Part shown: positions 12,271 through 21,754 of the stretch, piece after piece
Numbering within the stretch: the stretch's first letter is position 1
Layout of the letters: each line of letters begins with the position of its first letter
Source of the DNA: Pseudomonadota bacterium
GTDB lineage: Bacteria; Pseudomonadota; Alphaproteobacteria; Rhizobiales; Xanthobacteraceae
NCBI GenBank assembly: GCA_018242205.1
Contig: JAFECJ010000002.1
Span: 124,001 to 188,000 of the forward strand
Direction of reading: 5' to 3'
DNA length: 64,000 bases
Notes under the pieces: generated by a model
The model's database searches: none
What the model was told of the DNA's origin: nothing
What the model saw: only the letters and a program-made list of their open reading frames with translations
Made by a program: the position numbers and the translations under genes

Positions 12271-12351
12271 CATGCCGGCGTTGCGTTTTTCACGGCAACG
12301 CGACGCCCATTAAAGCGCCCTTAACGCGAATGCGGCAATTTCGCCGCCGCC

Positions 12352-12669
12352 ATGGTCTCCCATCGTCGCCGCCGCGCCATCCTGACCGCGATCGGTCTCT
12401 ATCTGTTTGCCGCCGCCTTCGTCGGCTACTTCGCCGTCAATGCCTTCACCGGCAATCATGGCCTGCGCGCACAACAGGAAATCGAGCAGCAGCTTGCGCG
12501 GATGCAAACCGAGCTCGCCCAGGTCAAGACCGAGCGGGCGGTCTGGGAGCGGCGGGTCAGCCTGCTGCGGTCCGACAAGATCGATCCCGACATGCTGGAT
12601 GAGCGCGCCCGGGCTCTGCTCGGCTTTGCCGATCCGCGGGACGTCACGCTGCTTCTGGCGCCGCGCTAG
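12352..12669 (+). CDS. ftsB: Septum formation initiator (FtsB/DivIC) family protein
   Basis: A 105-residue bitopic protein: basic cytoplasmic tip (RRRRAI), one membrane helix (about residues 11-30), then a coiled-coil heptad region (IEQQLARMQTELAQVKTERA) and a short conserved tail around DERARALLGF. This is the FtsB layout; FtsB links FtsL and FtsQ in the divisome. The place immediately upstream of pdhA is conserved in Rhizobiales. The 264 bases between this gene and pdhA contain no recognisable gene and presumably hold the pdh promoter. Confidence 0.9.
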   Translation: MVSHRRRRAILTAIGLYLFAAAFVGYFAVNAFTGNHGLRAQQEIEQQLARMQTELAQVKTERAVWERRVSLLRSDKIDPDMLDERARALLGFADPRDVTLLLAPR

Positions 12670-12933
12670 GCCGACTTTCGCACAGGATCGGGCTCACCGC
12701 TGGCTGCCTTGCTGCGTTGCACGCGCGGGAGTCCCGCGCTTCCGCGTTCCGGTGATTTGGGCTATGGGTCGGAGAGACATCGCGGGCTTGCGCCCCGCCA
12801 CGGCCATCGTGACGATTGGCGTGCGCACGATTCCGGCGCGACGCCCGTCAATTACGAAAAGATCGTGCGCGCGCAAAATGTTAGGTACGGTTCCGCTCAG
12901 GCCCGCAAAGGGTTAGTCGTCTAGGGAGTGCCA

Positions 12934-13959
12934 ATGCCGGCTGCCAACGCAACTGCCAGCGCCGTAACCGATGCGCCGGCCCCCGTAACTCCGATTGTCG
13001 AATTCTCGAAAGAGCAGGATCTTTCCGCCTACAAAACCATGCTCACCATCCGCCGCTTCGAAGAGAAGGCGGGCCAGCTTTACGGCATGGGTCTGATCGG
13101 CGGTTTCTGCCACCTCTACATCGGCCAGGAAGCCGTTGTCGTCGGCATGCAGATGGCGCTGAAGGACGGCGACCAGGTCATCACCGGCTATCGCGACCAC
13201 GGCCACATGATCGCATGCGGCATGGAAGCCAAGGGCGTGATGGCGGAACTCACCGGTCGCGCCCATGGCTATTCCAAGGGCAAGGGCGGCTCGATGCACA
13301 TGTTCTCGAAGGAGAAGGGCTTCTTCGGCGGTCATGGCATCGTCGGCGCCCAGGTGCCGCTCGGCACGGGTCTGGCCTTCGCCAACCGCTATCGCGGCAA
13401 TGACAATGTTGCAGTCGCCTATTTCGGCGACGGCGCCGCCAACCAGGGCCAAGTCTACGAGAGCTTCAACATGGCCGAGCTATGGAAGCTGCCGGTCATC
13501 TACGTCATCGAAAACAACCGCTACGCCATGGGCACGTCGTCGACGCGCTCGTCGGCCGAGACCAACCTGTCGCGTCGCGGCGTGTCGTTCAAAATTCCGG
13601 GTGAGCAGGTTGACGGCATGGACGTGCGCGCGGTGAAGGCCGCCGGCGACAAGGCCGTCGCGTGGTGCCGCGCCGGCAAGGGCCCTTACATCCTCGAGAT
13701 GCTGACCTACCGTTATCGCGGCCACTCGATGTCGGACCCGGCGAAGTATCGTACGCGCGAAGAGGTCGACAAGGTGCGCACGACTCACGATCCGATCGAC
13801 ATCGTGCGCCACCGCATCGTCGAGAAGAAGTTCGCCAGCGAAGACGACCTGAAGAAGATCGACGCCTCCGTGCGCGATTACATCAATGACGCGGCCGAGT
13901 TCGCCACGCACGACCCCGAGCCGGATGTTTCCGAGCTCTACACCGATATCTACCGTTAA
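12934..13959 (+). CDS. pdhA: Pyruvate dehydrogenase E1 component, alpha subunit
   Basis: Thiamine-diphosphate-dependent decarboxylation of pyruvate, together with PdhB, in the pyruvate dehydrogenase complex. The 341-residue protein contains the TPP-binding segment [17 protein letters not shown] ending near [10 protein letters not shown], the substrate region [10 protein letters not shown], and the [15 protein letters not shown] loop that in mitochondrial homologues is phosphorylated. GGGAG at 12924-12928 lies five bases before the ATG at 12934, so that start is preferred to the GTG at 12928. The N-terminal 25 residues are Ala/Pro-rich. First gene of the pdhABC-lpd operon. Confidence 0.97.
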   Translation: MPAANATASAVTDAPAPVTPIVEFSKEQDLSAYKTMLTIRRFEEKAGQLYGMGLIGGFCHLYIGQEAVVVGMQMALKDGDQVITGYRDHGHMIACGMEAKGVMAELTGRAHGYSKGKGGSMHMFSKEKGFFGGHGIVGAQVPLGTGLAFANRYRGNDNVAVAYFGDGAANQGQVYESFNMAELWKLPVIYVIENNRYAMGTSSTRSSAETNLSRRGVSFKIPGEQVDGMDVRAVKAAGDKAVAWCRAGKGPYILEMLTYRYRGHSMSDPAKYRTREEVDKVRTTHDPIDIVRHRIVEKKFASEDDLKKIDASVRDYINDAAEFATHDPEPDVSELYTDIYR

Positions 13960-13997
13960 GCCGCGTTCGAGCGCGTGACAGGACACCAGTAGCGCCC

Positions 13998-15407
13998 ATG
14001 CCGACCGACATTCTCATGCCTGCGCTTTCGCCCACGATGGAGAAGGGCAACCTTGCCAAGTGGCTGAAGAAGGAAGGCGACACGGTGAAATCCGGCGACA
14101 TCATCGCCGAGATCGAAACCGACAAGGCGACCATGGAAGTGGAAGCCGCCGACGAGGGCACCCTCGGCAAGATCCTCGTCCCCGAAGGCACGCAGGACGT
14201 TGCCGTGAATACGCCGATCGCCGTGATCCTCGCCGACGGCGAGAAGGCCGGCGACATCAAGGCCGCCCAACCGGCGGCACAGCAGAAGGCGGCCGAGAGC
14301 GCGCCGCCCGCGACGGCCAAGGCGGACGCTGCTGCGCCTAGCGCACCCGAACCGAAAGCCGAGAAAGCTCCTGCGGCGCCGGCCATCGAAGCCGCCGCCG
14401 ATCCGGCGATCCCCGAAGGTACCGAGATGGTCACGATGACCATGCGCGAAGCCTTGCGCGATGCCATGGCCGAGGAAATGCGCGCCGACAAGGACGTCTT
14501 CGTCATGGGCGAGGAAGTCGCGGAATATCAGGGCGCCTACAAGGTGACTCAAGGGCTGCTGCAGGAATTCGGCGACAAGCGCGTCATCGATACGCCAATC
14601 ACCGAGCACGGCTTCGCCGGCTTGGGCGTCGGCGCCGCGCTTGCCGGCCTGAAACCGATCGTCGAGTTCATGACCTTCAACTTCGCCATGCAGGCGATCG
14701 ACCAGATCATCAACTCGGCCGCCAAGACGCTCTACATGTCGGGCGGCCAGATGGGCTGCTCGATCGTGTTCCGCGGACCGAACGGCGCCGCCGCGCGCGT
14801 CGCCGCGCAGCACAGCCAGGATTATTCGGCCTGGTACTCGCACGTGCCGGGCCTGCGCGTCATTGCGCCGTCCAATCCGGCCGACGCCAAGGGCCTGCTC
14901 AAGGCGGCGATCCGCGATCCCAATCCGGTGATCTTCCTCGAGAACGAAATTCTTTACGGCCAGTCCGGTCCGGTGCCGAAGCTTGACGATTTCGTGCTGC
15001 CGATCGGCAAGGCGCGCATCGCCAAGACCGGCAAGGACGTCACCATCGTCGCTTGGTCGATCGGCATGCGCTACGCGCTCGAAGCCGCCGAAGCTCTGGC
15101 CAAGGACGGCATCGATGCCGAAGTCATCGACCTGCGCACGCTCAAGCCGATGGATACCGAGACCATCGTTGAATCGGTCAAGAAGACCGGCCGCCTCGTG
15201 ACGGTGGAAGAGGGCTGGGCGCAGTCCGGCGTCGGCGCCGAGATTGCCGCACGCATGATGGAACTGGCCTTCGATTATCTCGACGCGCCGGTCGCGCGGG
15301 TCGCCGGCAAGGAAGTGCCGATGCCTTATGCCGCCAACCTCGAAAAGCTCGCGCTTCCGTCGGCGGCCGAGGTGGTCGAGGCCGCGAAATCCGTCTGCTA
15401 CAAATAA
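13998..15407 (+). CDS. pdhB: Pyruvate dehydrogenase E1 component, beta subunit, with N-terminal lipoyl domain
   Basis: E1-beta of the pyruvate dehydrogenase complex. Residues 1-80 form a lipoyl domain with the lipoylated Lys in [12 protein letters not shown], followed by a flexible Ala/Pro/Lys linker (about 85-135) and a standard E1-beta transketolase-like domain ([41 protein letters not shown]). The extra lipoyl domain makes it 469 residues, about 140 longer than E1-beta without it; this fusion is a known alphaproteobacterial trait. The lipoyl region is almost identical to that at the start of pdhC, pointing to duplication within the operon. Confidence 0.97.
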   Translation: MPTDILMPALSPTMEKGNLAKWLKKEGDTVKSGDIIAEIETDKATMEVEAADEGTLGKILVPEGTQDVAVNTPIAVILADGEKAGDIKAAQPAAQQKAAESAPPATAKADAAAPSAPEPKAEKAPAAPAIEAAADPAIPEGTEMVTMTMREALRDAMAEEMRADKDVFVMGEEVAEYQGAYKVTQGLLQEFGDKRVIDTPITEHGFAGLGVGAALAGLKPIVEFMTFNFAMQAIDQIINSAAKTLYMSGGQMGCSIVFRGPNGAAARVAAQHSQDYSAWYSHVPGLRVIAPSNPADAKGLLKAAIRDPNPVIFLENEILYGQSGPVPKLDDFVLPIGKARIAKTGKDVTIVAWSIGMRYALEAAEALAKDGIDAEVIDLRTLKPMDTETIVESVKKTGRLVTVEEGWAQSGVGAEIAARMMELAFDYLDAPVARVAGKEVPMPYAANLEKLALPSAAEVVEAAKSVCYK

Positions 15408-15433
15408 GTCCGTCCGTTACTAAGGCTTGTCCC

Positions 15434-16789
15434 ATGGCGACCAACATCCTCATGCCCGCGCTGTCGCCCACGATGGAGAAGGGCAACCTCGCCAAGTGGC
15501 TCAAGAAAGAGGGCGACAAGGTCAAGGCCGGCGACATTCTCGCCGAAATCGAGACCGACAAGGCGACGATGGAATACGAAGCGGTCGATGAAGGCACGCT
15601 CGCCAAGATCATCGTCCCGGAAGGTACCCAGGACGTCGCCGTCAATGCGCCAATCGCGGTGCTCGCCGCCGAAGGCGAGGACGTGAAGGCAGCGGCTGCC
15701 GGAGCGGCGAGCGCGCCGACGCCGAAGGCCGAAGCGCCAAAAGCTGCCGCACCGAAGGAAGAACCGAAGAAGGCCGAACCGGCGCCGGCTGCCAAGCCGA
15801 CGGCTTCGGCGACGCCGCCGGCCGCCGCTGCGCCCGCGCCAGCCGTTTCCGGCGCGCGCATTTTTGCCTCGCCGCTGGCCAAGCGTCTTGCCAAGGATGC
15901 CGGCATCGATCTTTCGCGCATTTCGGGTTCGGGCCCGCATGGCCGCGTCATCGCCCGCGACGTCGAAGATGCGAAGTCGGGCAAGGGGCTGAAAGCGGCG
16001 CCTGCCGGCGCGCCGATGGCGACCGCTGCGCCAGGCGCGGCTCCTGCAATGACCGACGCGCAGATTCTCGGTCTCTACGAAGCCGGCACTTACGAGAGCA
16101 TTCCGCACGACGGCATGCGCCGCACGATCGCGCAGCGGCTGACCGCCGCGACCAATTCGATGCCGACCTTCTATCTCACGGTCGACTGCGACCTCGGCAA
16201 GCTCATGGCGGCGCGCGAGGACATCAACGCCGCCGCGCCCAAGGGCGCCGACGGCAAGCCGGCCTACAAGCTTTCGGTCAACGACTTCGTCATCAAGGCG
16301 TTGGCGCTGGCGTTGCAGAAGATCCCGGAAGCCAATGTGTCGTGGACCGAGGCCGCGATGCTGCGCCACAAGCATTCCGATATCGGCGTTGCCGTGGCGC
16401 TGCCGTTCGGCCTGATCACGCCGATCATCCGGCAGGCCGAACTGAAGTCGCTGTCGGTCATCTCCAACGAGATGAAGGACCTCGCCGCGCGCGCCAAGGG
16501 CAAGAAGCTCAAGCCGAACGAATATCAGGGCGGCACTTCGTCGGTGTCGAACCTCGGCATGTACGGCATCAAGGACTTCACCGCCGTGATCAACCCGCCG
16601 CAGTCGTCGATCCTCGCGGTCGGCACCGGCGAGGAACGCGCGATCGTGCGCAACGGCCAGATCATCGCGGCGACGATGATGAGCGTGACCTTGTCCTGCG
16701 ATCACCGTGCTCTCGACGGCGCGCTCGGGGCCGAACTCATAACCGCGTTCAAGAAGCTGATCGAAAACCCGGTGATGATGGTGGTTTGA
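15434..16789 (+). CDS. pdhC: Dihydrolipoamide acetyltransferase (pyruvate dehydrogenase E2)
   Basis: Core of the complex; transfers the acetyl group from lipoamide to CoA. The 451-residue protein has one lipoyl domain (residues 1-80, Lys in [12 protein letters not shown]), a long Ala/Pro linker, a peripheral subunit-binding domain ([20 protein letters not shown], about 145-180), a second linker and the catalytic domain ending with the DHRxxDG motif ([13 protein letters not shown]) that holds the active-site His. It starts 26 bases after pdhB. Confidence 0.97.
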   Translation: MATNILMPALSPTMEKGNLAKWLKKEGDKVKAGDILAEIETDKATMEYEAVDEGTLAKIIVPEGTQDVAVNAPIAVLAAEGEDVKAAAAGAASAPTPKAEAPKAAAPKEEPKKAEPAPAAKPTASATPPAAAAPAPAVSGARIFASPLAKRLAKDAGIDLSRISGSGPHGRVIARDVEDAKSGKGLKAAPAGAPMATAAPGAAPAMTDAQILGLYEAGTYESIPHDGMRRTIAQRLTAATNSMPTFYLTVDCDLGKLMAAREDINAAAPKGADGKPAYKLSVNDFVIKALALALQKIPEANVSWTEAAMLRHKHSDIGVAVALPFGLITPIIRQAELKSLSVISNEMKDLAARAKGKKLKPNEYQGGTSSVSNLGMYGIKDFTAVINPPQSSILAVGTGEERAIVRNGQIIAATMMSVTLSCDHRALDGALGAELITAFKKLIENPVMMVV

Positions 16790-16800
16790 TTTCTTCCTTC

Positions 16801-16947
16801 CCTCTCCCCCTGTGGGAGAGGGTGGCTGAGCGCCGGCAGGCGCGAAGCCGGGTGAGGGGGATCTGATTTTCAAGACGCGAGAGTAGGGCCCCCTCACCCG
16901 GCTCCTCGCTTCGCTCGGAGCCACCCTCTCCCACGAGGGGAGAGGGG
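16801..16947. repeat. Long imperfect inverted repeat (dispersed intergenic palindrome) between pdhC and lpd
   Basis: The 172-base gap between pdhC and lpd is nearly filled by an inverted repeat. The left arm (16801-16861) starts CCCTCTCCCC and ends GGTGAGGGGG; the right arm (16890-16947) starts CCCCCTCACC and ends GGGGAGAGGG. The outer 28 and inner 12-15 bases of the arms pair well and the middle differs, with a 28-base spacer. From memory, sequences of this kind with CCCTCTCCC...GGTGAGGG ends are a common dispersed intergenic element in Rhizobiales. The transcript would fold into a long hairpin inside the operon. Confidence 0.8.
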
Positions 16948-16961
16948 AAAGAGAAGCATTC

Positions 16962-18380
16962 ATGGCCGACACTTCATTCGACGTCATCATCATTGGCTCG
17001 GGCCCAGGCGGCTATGTCACCGCGATCCGCGCCGCGCAGCTCGGCTTCAAGACGGCCATCGTCGAGAAGAGCTACCTCGGCGGCATTTGTCTCAACTGGG
17101 GCTGTATTCCGACCAAGGCGCTGCTGCGCTCGGCCGAAATCTATCACTACATGCAGCACGCCAAGGCCTACGGCCTGAAGGCGGACAATATCGGCTATGA
17201 CGCGGCCGAAATCGTCAAGCGCTCGCGCGGCGTATCGAAGCGACTGAACGACGGCGTCGGCTTCCTGATGAAGAAGAACAAGGTTTCGGTGATCTGGGGC
17301 GACGCGGTGATCGACGCGCCCGGCAAGATCACCGTCAAGCCGTCGCAGACCGAGGCGCTGAAAGGCGCGCTCGGCCCCGGCCAATATCAGGCCAAGCACA
17401 TCATCGTCGCCACCGGCGCACGGCCGCGCGTGCTGCCGGGCCTCGAGCCGGACAAGAAGCTGGTCTGGACCTATTTCGAGGCGATGGTGCCGCCGGCGAT
17501 TCCGAAGTCGCTGCTGGTGGTCGGTTCCGGCGCGATCGGCATCGAATTCGCATCGTTCTATCGCACCTTCGGCGCCGAGGTGACGGTGGTCGAAGTGCTG
17601 CCGCAGATCCTGCCCGTCGAGGATCACGAGATTCAGACCTTTGCCCGCAAGAGCTTCGAGAAGCAGGGCATCAAGATCCTCACCAATGCCAAGGTGACCA
17701 AGCTCGACAAGAAGGCCGACAGCGTCACAGCGACGATCGAAGAGGGCGGCAAGACGCAGCAGATCACCGTCGACCGCGTCATCTCGGCGGTCGGTGTCGT
17801 CGGCAATATCGAAAACCTAGGTCTTGAAAAGCTCGGCGTGAAGACCGAGCGCGGCTGCGTCGTCATCGACGGCTATGGCAAGACCAACGTGCCGGGCATC
17901 TATGCCATCGGCGACGTCGCTGGTCCGCCGATGCTGGCGCACAAGGCCGAGCATGAGGGCGTGGTCTGCATCGAGGCCATCAAGGGCCTGCACCCGCATC
18001 CGATGAACAAGCAGATGATCCCGGGCTGCACCTATTGCGTGCCGCAGGTCGCCTCGGTCGGTCTCACCGAACAGGCCTGCAAGGACAAGAAGCTCGACAT
18101 CCGCGTCGGCCGTTTCCCCTTCGTCGGCAACGGCAAGGCCATCGCGCTCGGCGAGGATCAGGGTCTGGTCAAGGTGATCTTCGACAAGAAGACCGGCCAA
18201 TTGCTCGGCGCGCATATGGTCGGCGCCGAAGTGACCGAACTCATCCAGGGTTACGTCGTCGCCATGAATCTCGAGACCACCGAAGAAGAATTGATGCACA
18301 CCATCTTCCCGCACCCGACCCTGTCGGAGATGATGAAGGAAGCGGTGCTCGATGCCTATGGACGCGTTCTGAATATGTAA
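16962..18380 (+). CDS. lpd: Dihydrolipoamide dehydrogenase (E3)
   Basis: Reoxidises dihydrolipoamide with NAD+, serving pyruvate dehydrogenase and possibly other 2-oxoacid complexes. The 472-residue flavoprotein has the FAD motif IIGSGPGGYVTAIRAAQLG, the redox-active disulfide in GGICLNWGCIPTKALL, the NAD-binding VVGSGAIGIEFASFY, the second FAD motif GIYAIGDVAGPPMLAHKAEHEG, and the C-terminal catalytic His-Glu in FPHPTLSEMM. It follows the inverted repeat in the pdh operon. Confidence 0.97.
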   Translation: MADTSFDVIIIGSGPGGYVTAIRAAQLGFKTAIVEKSYLGGICLNWGCIPTKALLRSAEIYHYMQHAKAYGLKADNIGYDAAEIVKRSRGVSKRLNDGVGFLMKKNKVSVIWGDAVIDAPGKITVKPSQTEALKGALGPGQYQAKHIIVATGARPRVLPGLEPDKKLVWTYFEAMVPPAIPKSLLVVGSGAIGIEFASFYRTFGAEVTVVEVLPQILPVEDHEIQTFARKSFEKQGIKILTNAKVTKLDKKADSVTATIEEGGKTQQITVDRVISAVGVVGNIENLGLEKLGVKTERGCVVIDGYGKTNVPGIYAIGDVAGPPMLAHKAEHEGVVCIEAIKGLHPHPMNKQMIPGCTYCVPQVASVGLTEQACKDKKLDIRVGRFPFVGNGKAIALGEDQGLVKVIFDKKTGQLLGAHMVGAEVTELIQGYVVAMNLETTEEELMHTIFPHPTLSEMMKEAVLDAYGRVLNM

Positions 18381-18416
18381 GTCGCGAGCGGAAGCGACGA
18401 AAGCGGAGGACCGCCG

Positions 18417-19472
18417 ATGGCCAAATACAACAGCATCCTCGAGACCGTCGGTCGCACGCCGTGCGTCAAGCTCAACAGATTGGCGCCGAAAGGCATCAAC
18501 CTCTACGTCAAGATCGAGGCCTTCAATCCGCTCGGTTCGGTCAAGGATCGCCTGGCGCTCGGCGTCATCGAAGCTGCCGAGAAATCCGGTGAGCTCAAGC
18601 CAGGCATGACGGTGGTCGAAGCGACATCCGGCAACACCGGTATCGGCCTCGCCATGGTCTGCGCCGCCAAGGGCTATCCGCTGGTCGTGACCATGGCGGA
18701 GACTTTTTCCGTCGAGCGCCGCAAGCTGATGCGCTTCCTCGGCGCCAAGGTGGTGTTGACGCCGGCCGCCGGTCGCGGCTTCGGCATGGTCGAGAAGGCG
18801 CAGGAGCTCGCCAAGGCGCATGGCTGGTTCCTGACGCGGCAGTTCGAGAACGAAGCCAATCCCGACATGCACGAACGTACGACGGGCCCCGAGATCGTCG
18901 CCGACTTCAAGGACTCAGGCCTCGACTACTGGGTCACCGGCTTCGGCACCGGCGGCACCTTCAACGGCGTCTCGCGGGTCCTCAAGCGCGACATGCCGAA
19001 CACCAAGGTCGTGCTGTGCGAACCGGCCGACGCGCCGATGGTCTCGACGCATACGCCGCAAGAGCGAAACGCCGACGGCACACCGGCGAAACCCAATGCC
19101 GCGTTCAAGCCGCATCCGATGCAGGGCTGGTCGCCGGATTTCATCCCGAAGATCACTGCGGAAGCGGTCGACCGCGGCGCGGCCAATGAGGTCGTCACCA
19201 TCGCCGGTCCCGAGGCGCTGAAATGCGCCAAGGATCTGGCCCAGCAGGAAGGCATCTTCGTCGGCATCACCGCCGGCGCAACGCTCGCCGGCGCGCTCAA
19301 GATCGCGGCCAAGGCGGCGCCGGGCGCGACCATTCTCGCCATGCTGCCCGATACCGGCGAGCGCTATCTGTCGACGCCGCTCTTCGGTGATGTCGGCGCC
19401 GACATGAACGACGACGAAGTCAAGATTTCACAGTCGACGCCGGGCCAGCAGATGCCGGCGAAGACGGCCTGA
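18417..19472 (+). CDS. cysK: Cysteine synthase (O-acetylserine sulfhydrylase) family protein
   Basis: PLP enzyme that forms cysteine from O-acetylserine and sulfide. The 351-residue protein has the Schiff-base Lys in NPLGSVKDRLA (about residue 42), the substrate loop EATSGNTGIGLAM, and the PLP-phosphate loop GTGGTFNGVSRVL. It is about 30 residues longer than E. coli CysK owing to an insertion around EPADAPMVSTHTPQERNADG and a C-terminal extension, a form usual in Rhizobiales. It lies 36 bases after lpd and may share its transcript. Confidence 0.9.
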   Translation: MAKYNSILETVGRTPCVKLNRLAPKGINLYVKIEAFNPLGSVKDRLALGVIEAAEKSGELKPGMTVVEATSGNTGIGLAMVCAAKGYPLVVTMAETFSVERRKLMRFLGAKVVLTPAAGRGFGMVEKAQELAKAHGWFLTRQFENEANPDMHERTTGPEIVADFKDSGLDYWVTGFGTGGTFNGVSRVLKRDMPNTKVVLCEPADAPMVSTHTPQERNADGTPAKPNAAFKPHPMQGWSPDFIPKITAEAVDRGAANEVVTIAGPEALKCAKDLAQQEGIFVGITAGATLAGALKIAAKAAPGATILAMLPDTGERYLSTPLFGDVGADMNDDEVKISQSTPGQQMPAKTA

Positions 19473-19500
19473 GACCGGGCCAAACACAAGGGGGTTCAAG

Positions 19501-19743
19501 ATGGGTATCATTGCCTGGATCGTGGTCGGCCTGATCGCCGGCTGGCTCGCTCACATGGTGCTCGGCGGCCGCGGCGGCCTGTTCGGCAATTTGGCGGTAG
19601 GCCTGGTCGGCGCCATCGTCGCCGGCGCCATTCTGCCGCGGCTCCACATCTTCATCGCCACCGATTTCCTCGGCAACATCATCAGCGCCACCATCGGCGC
19701 CGTGATCTTCCTGTTCATCTGGCGCGCGATCCGGCGGGCCTGA
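19501..19743 (+). CDS. GlsB/YeaQ/YmgE family stress-response membrane protein
   Basis: An 80-residue transglycosylase-associated family protein with three hydrophobic helices and the family's glycine pattern (IAWIVVGLIAGWLAHMVLGG, GNLAVGLVGAIVAG, IISATIGAVIFLF). The precise role is unknown; relatives are induced by general stress. A good ribosome site AAGGGGG precedes the ATG at 19501, and the gene is 28 bases after the cysteine synthase gene. Confidence 0.9.
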   Translation: MGIIAWIVVGLIAGWLAHMVLGGRGGLFGNLAVGLVGAIVAGAILPRLHIFIATDFLGNIISATIGAVIFLFIWRAIRRA

Positions 19744-19802
19744 TGCGCCCCGGCTGCATGGCCCGCCTTGCGGCGCGGGCCCCCGGGCCGTAAGTAACGG
19801 GC

Positions 19803-20759
19803 ATGGCTGTCGTCCTCGATCTCGTGAACAATCCGCGCCCCCGGCACCCGGAGAAGGCGCATCGCCCGGATTCGGTCCAGCCGCCGAAACCGGATTGGAT
19901 CCGTGTCAAGGCGCCGATCTCCAAGGGTTACAACGAGACGCACGCGCTGATGCGCGCCAATGGCCTGTTCACGGTCTGCGAGGAGGCCGGCTGCCCCAAT
20001 ATCGGCGAGTGCTGGGAGAAGAAGCACGCCACCTTCATGATCATGGGCGACACTTGCACGCGAGCCTGCGCCTTCTGCAACGTCAAGACCGGGCTGCCGG
20101 GCGCGCTTGATGCTGCCGAACCCGAACATGTCGGTGAGGCGACTGCCAAGCTCGGTCTCGCCCACATCGTCGTCACCTCGGTCGATCGCGACGATCTCAC
20201 CGATGGCGGCGCGCAGCACTTCGCCGAAACCATTGGCGCGATCCGCAAACATGCGCCGGCAACGACCATCGAAATCCTCACCCCCGACTTCCTGCGCAAG
20301 GATGGCGCGGTCGAGGTCGTGGTCGCGGCCAAGCCGGATGTCTTCAATCACAATCTCGAGACCGTGCCGTCGCTCTATCTCACCGTGCGGCCCGGCGCGC
20401 GCTACTTCCATTCGCTGCGCCTGTTGCAGCGGGTGAAGGAGCTCGACCCGTCGATGTTCACCAAGTCCGGCATCATGGTCGGCCTCGGCGAAGAGCGAAA
20501 CGAGATCCTGCAGGTGATGGACGACCTGCGTTCGGCCGGCGTCGATTTTCTCACCATCGGTCAGTATCTGCAGCCGACCAAGAAGCATCACGAAGTGAAG
20601 CGCTTCGTGCCGCCGGACGAGTTCAAGTCGCTCGAGACCATCGCCTATGCCAAGGGGTTCCTGATGGTGTCGGCTTCGCCGCTGACGCGCTCGTCGCATC
20701 ACGCCGGCGAAGACTTCGCGCGGCTCAAGGCGGCGCGCGAAGCACAGCTCGCGCGCTGA
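19803..20759 (+). CDS. lipA: Lipoyl synthase
   Basis: Radical SAM enzyme that inserts two sulfurs into octanoyl groups on lipoyl domains. The 318-residue protein has both iron-sulfur sites: the auxiliary cluster Cys triplet in [13 protein letters not shown] and the radical SAM CxxxCxxC in [13 protein letters not shown]. The C-terminal [10 protein letters not shown] motif carries the Ser ligand of the auxiliary cluster. Its place downstream of pdhABC-lpd puts the cofactor maker next to its lipoylated substrates PdhB and PdhC. Confidence 0.97.
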   Translation: MAVVLDLVNNPRPRHPEKAHRPDSVQPPKPDWIRVKAPISKGYNETHALMRANGLFTVCEEAGCPNIGECWEKKHATFMIMGDTCTRACAFCNVKTGLPGALDAAEPEHVGEATAKLGLAHIVVTSVDRDDLTDGGAQHFAETIGAIRKHAPATTIEILTPDFLRKDGAVEVVVAAKPDVFNHNLETVPSLYLTVRPGARYFHSLRLLQRVKELDPSMFTKSGIMVGLGEERNEILQVMDDLRSAGVDFLTIGQYLQPTKKHHEVKRFVPPDEFKSLETIAYAKGFLMVSASPLTRSSHHAGEDFARLKAAREAQLAR

Positions 20760-20768
20760 GTCATTTCG

Positions 20769-21287
20769 ATGCAGCGCGTCCTTGTTATGGGTTGCTCGGG
20801 ATCGGGCAAGACGACCTTCGCTCGCGCCTTGGCCGACAAGCTGATGTTGCCCTTCGTCTCCATTGATGGACTGTTTTGGAAGCCGGGCTGGCGCGAGCCA
20901 AACAAAGACGAATTCTCGGTGGCCATGACGCAAGAAGCCGAAAAGCCGGCGTGGGTGATGGACAGCAATTACATCCGTTATGGCGCTGGCGACCTGCGCC
21001 GTGCCCGTGCCGATGCCGTCATCTGGTTCGACCTGCCACGCTGGGTGTGTCTGACAAGCGCGCTATACCGGATCGCTGCAAGCTACGGTACCGTGCGTCT
21101 GGAAATGGCACCGGGCTGCCCGGAGCGTATCGATTGGGTCTTCCTGAATTACATCTGGACGTATCGCAATTTACAGAGACCGAAGCTCGTCGACTATTTC
21201 TCGGCGTTGCGCGCCGACCAGCCGCTTGTCACGTTTACGACCCGCACTCAGGCGACCGCCTATCTCGCCGCCGCAGGAAACGCCTGA
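20769..21287 (+). CDS. Adenylate-kinase-like P-loop NTPase (FlaR-type topology modulation family)
   Basis: A 172-residue P-loop protein beginning QRVLVMGCSGSGKTTFARALAD, with the Walker A Lys near residue 15, a KPGWREPNKDEF segment and an acceptor-like region WVMDSNYIRYGAGDLRRARADAVIWFDLPR. This matches small kinases annotated as DNA topology modulation proteins or adenylate-kinase-like; the phosphoryl acceptor is not known. It follows lipA by nine bases and its TGA overlaps the ATG of the next gene (TGATG), so translation is coupled. Confidence 0.82.
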   Translation: MQRVLVMGCSGSGKTTFARALADKLMLPFVSIDGLFWKPGWREPNKDEFSVAMTQEAEKPAWVMDSNYIRYGAGDLRRARADAVIWFDLPRWVCLTSALYRIAASYGTVRLEMAPGCPERIDWVFLNYIWTYRNLQRPKLVDYFSALRADQPLVTFTTRTQATAYLAAAGNA

Positions 21288-21754
21288 TGCCGCAATTCAC
21301 GAACAAACGCCGCGTGCGCCATGCCGCGGCCGACATGTTCGACCTCGTCGCCGACGTCGAGAAATATCCGCAATTCGTTCCGCTGTGCGACGGCCTGCGC
21401 GTCAAGAGCCGGACCGAGAAAGGCGACGGCGTCACCGTGATGGTCGCGGCGATGACGGTCGCCTACAAGATGATCCGGCAGACCTTCACCAGCCGCGTCA
21501 CGCTCGACCGGCCGAACCAGAAGATCCTGGTCGAATATCTCGACGGGCCGTTCAGCCGCCTGCAGAATCGCTGGTCGTTCAAGCCGACCGGCGAGGGGAC
21601 TTGCGAAGTCGAGTTCTACATCGACTATGAATTCCGCAGCCGCACCTTCGGCATGTTGATGGGCGCGGTGTTCGACACCGTGTTCCGCAAGATGGCGGCG
21701 GCGTTCGAAGAGCGCGCGGATAAGGTCTATGGCGCCGGCGGCCGCAATGCCTAA
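21287..21754 (+). CDS. Coq10/RatA-type START-domain protein
   Basis: A 155-residue START-like lipid-binding protein of the polyketide_cyc/COQ10 family (PQFTNKRRVRHAAADMFDLV, VEKYPQFVPLC, then EFRSRTFGMLMGAVFD). Homologues bind ubiquinone or isoprenoids; E. coli RatA blocks 70S assembly. In alphaproteobacteria the gene normally follows lipA directly, here one kinase-like gene intervenes. The start ATG overlaps the preceding stop by one base. The exact role here (quinone chaperone or ribosome factor) is open. Confidence 0.9.
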   Translation: MPQFTNKRRVRHAAADMFDLVADVEKYPQFVPLCDGLRVKSRTEKGDGVTVMVAAMTVAYKMIRQTFTSRVTLDRPNQKILVEYLDGPFSRLQNRWSFKPTGEGTCEVEFYIDYEFRSRTFGMLMGAVFDTVFRKMAAAFEERADKVYGAGGRNA

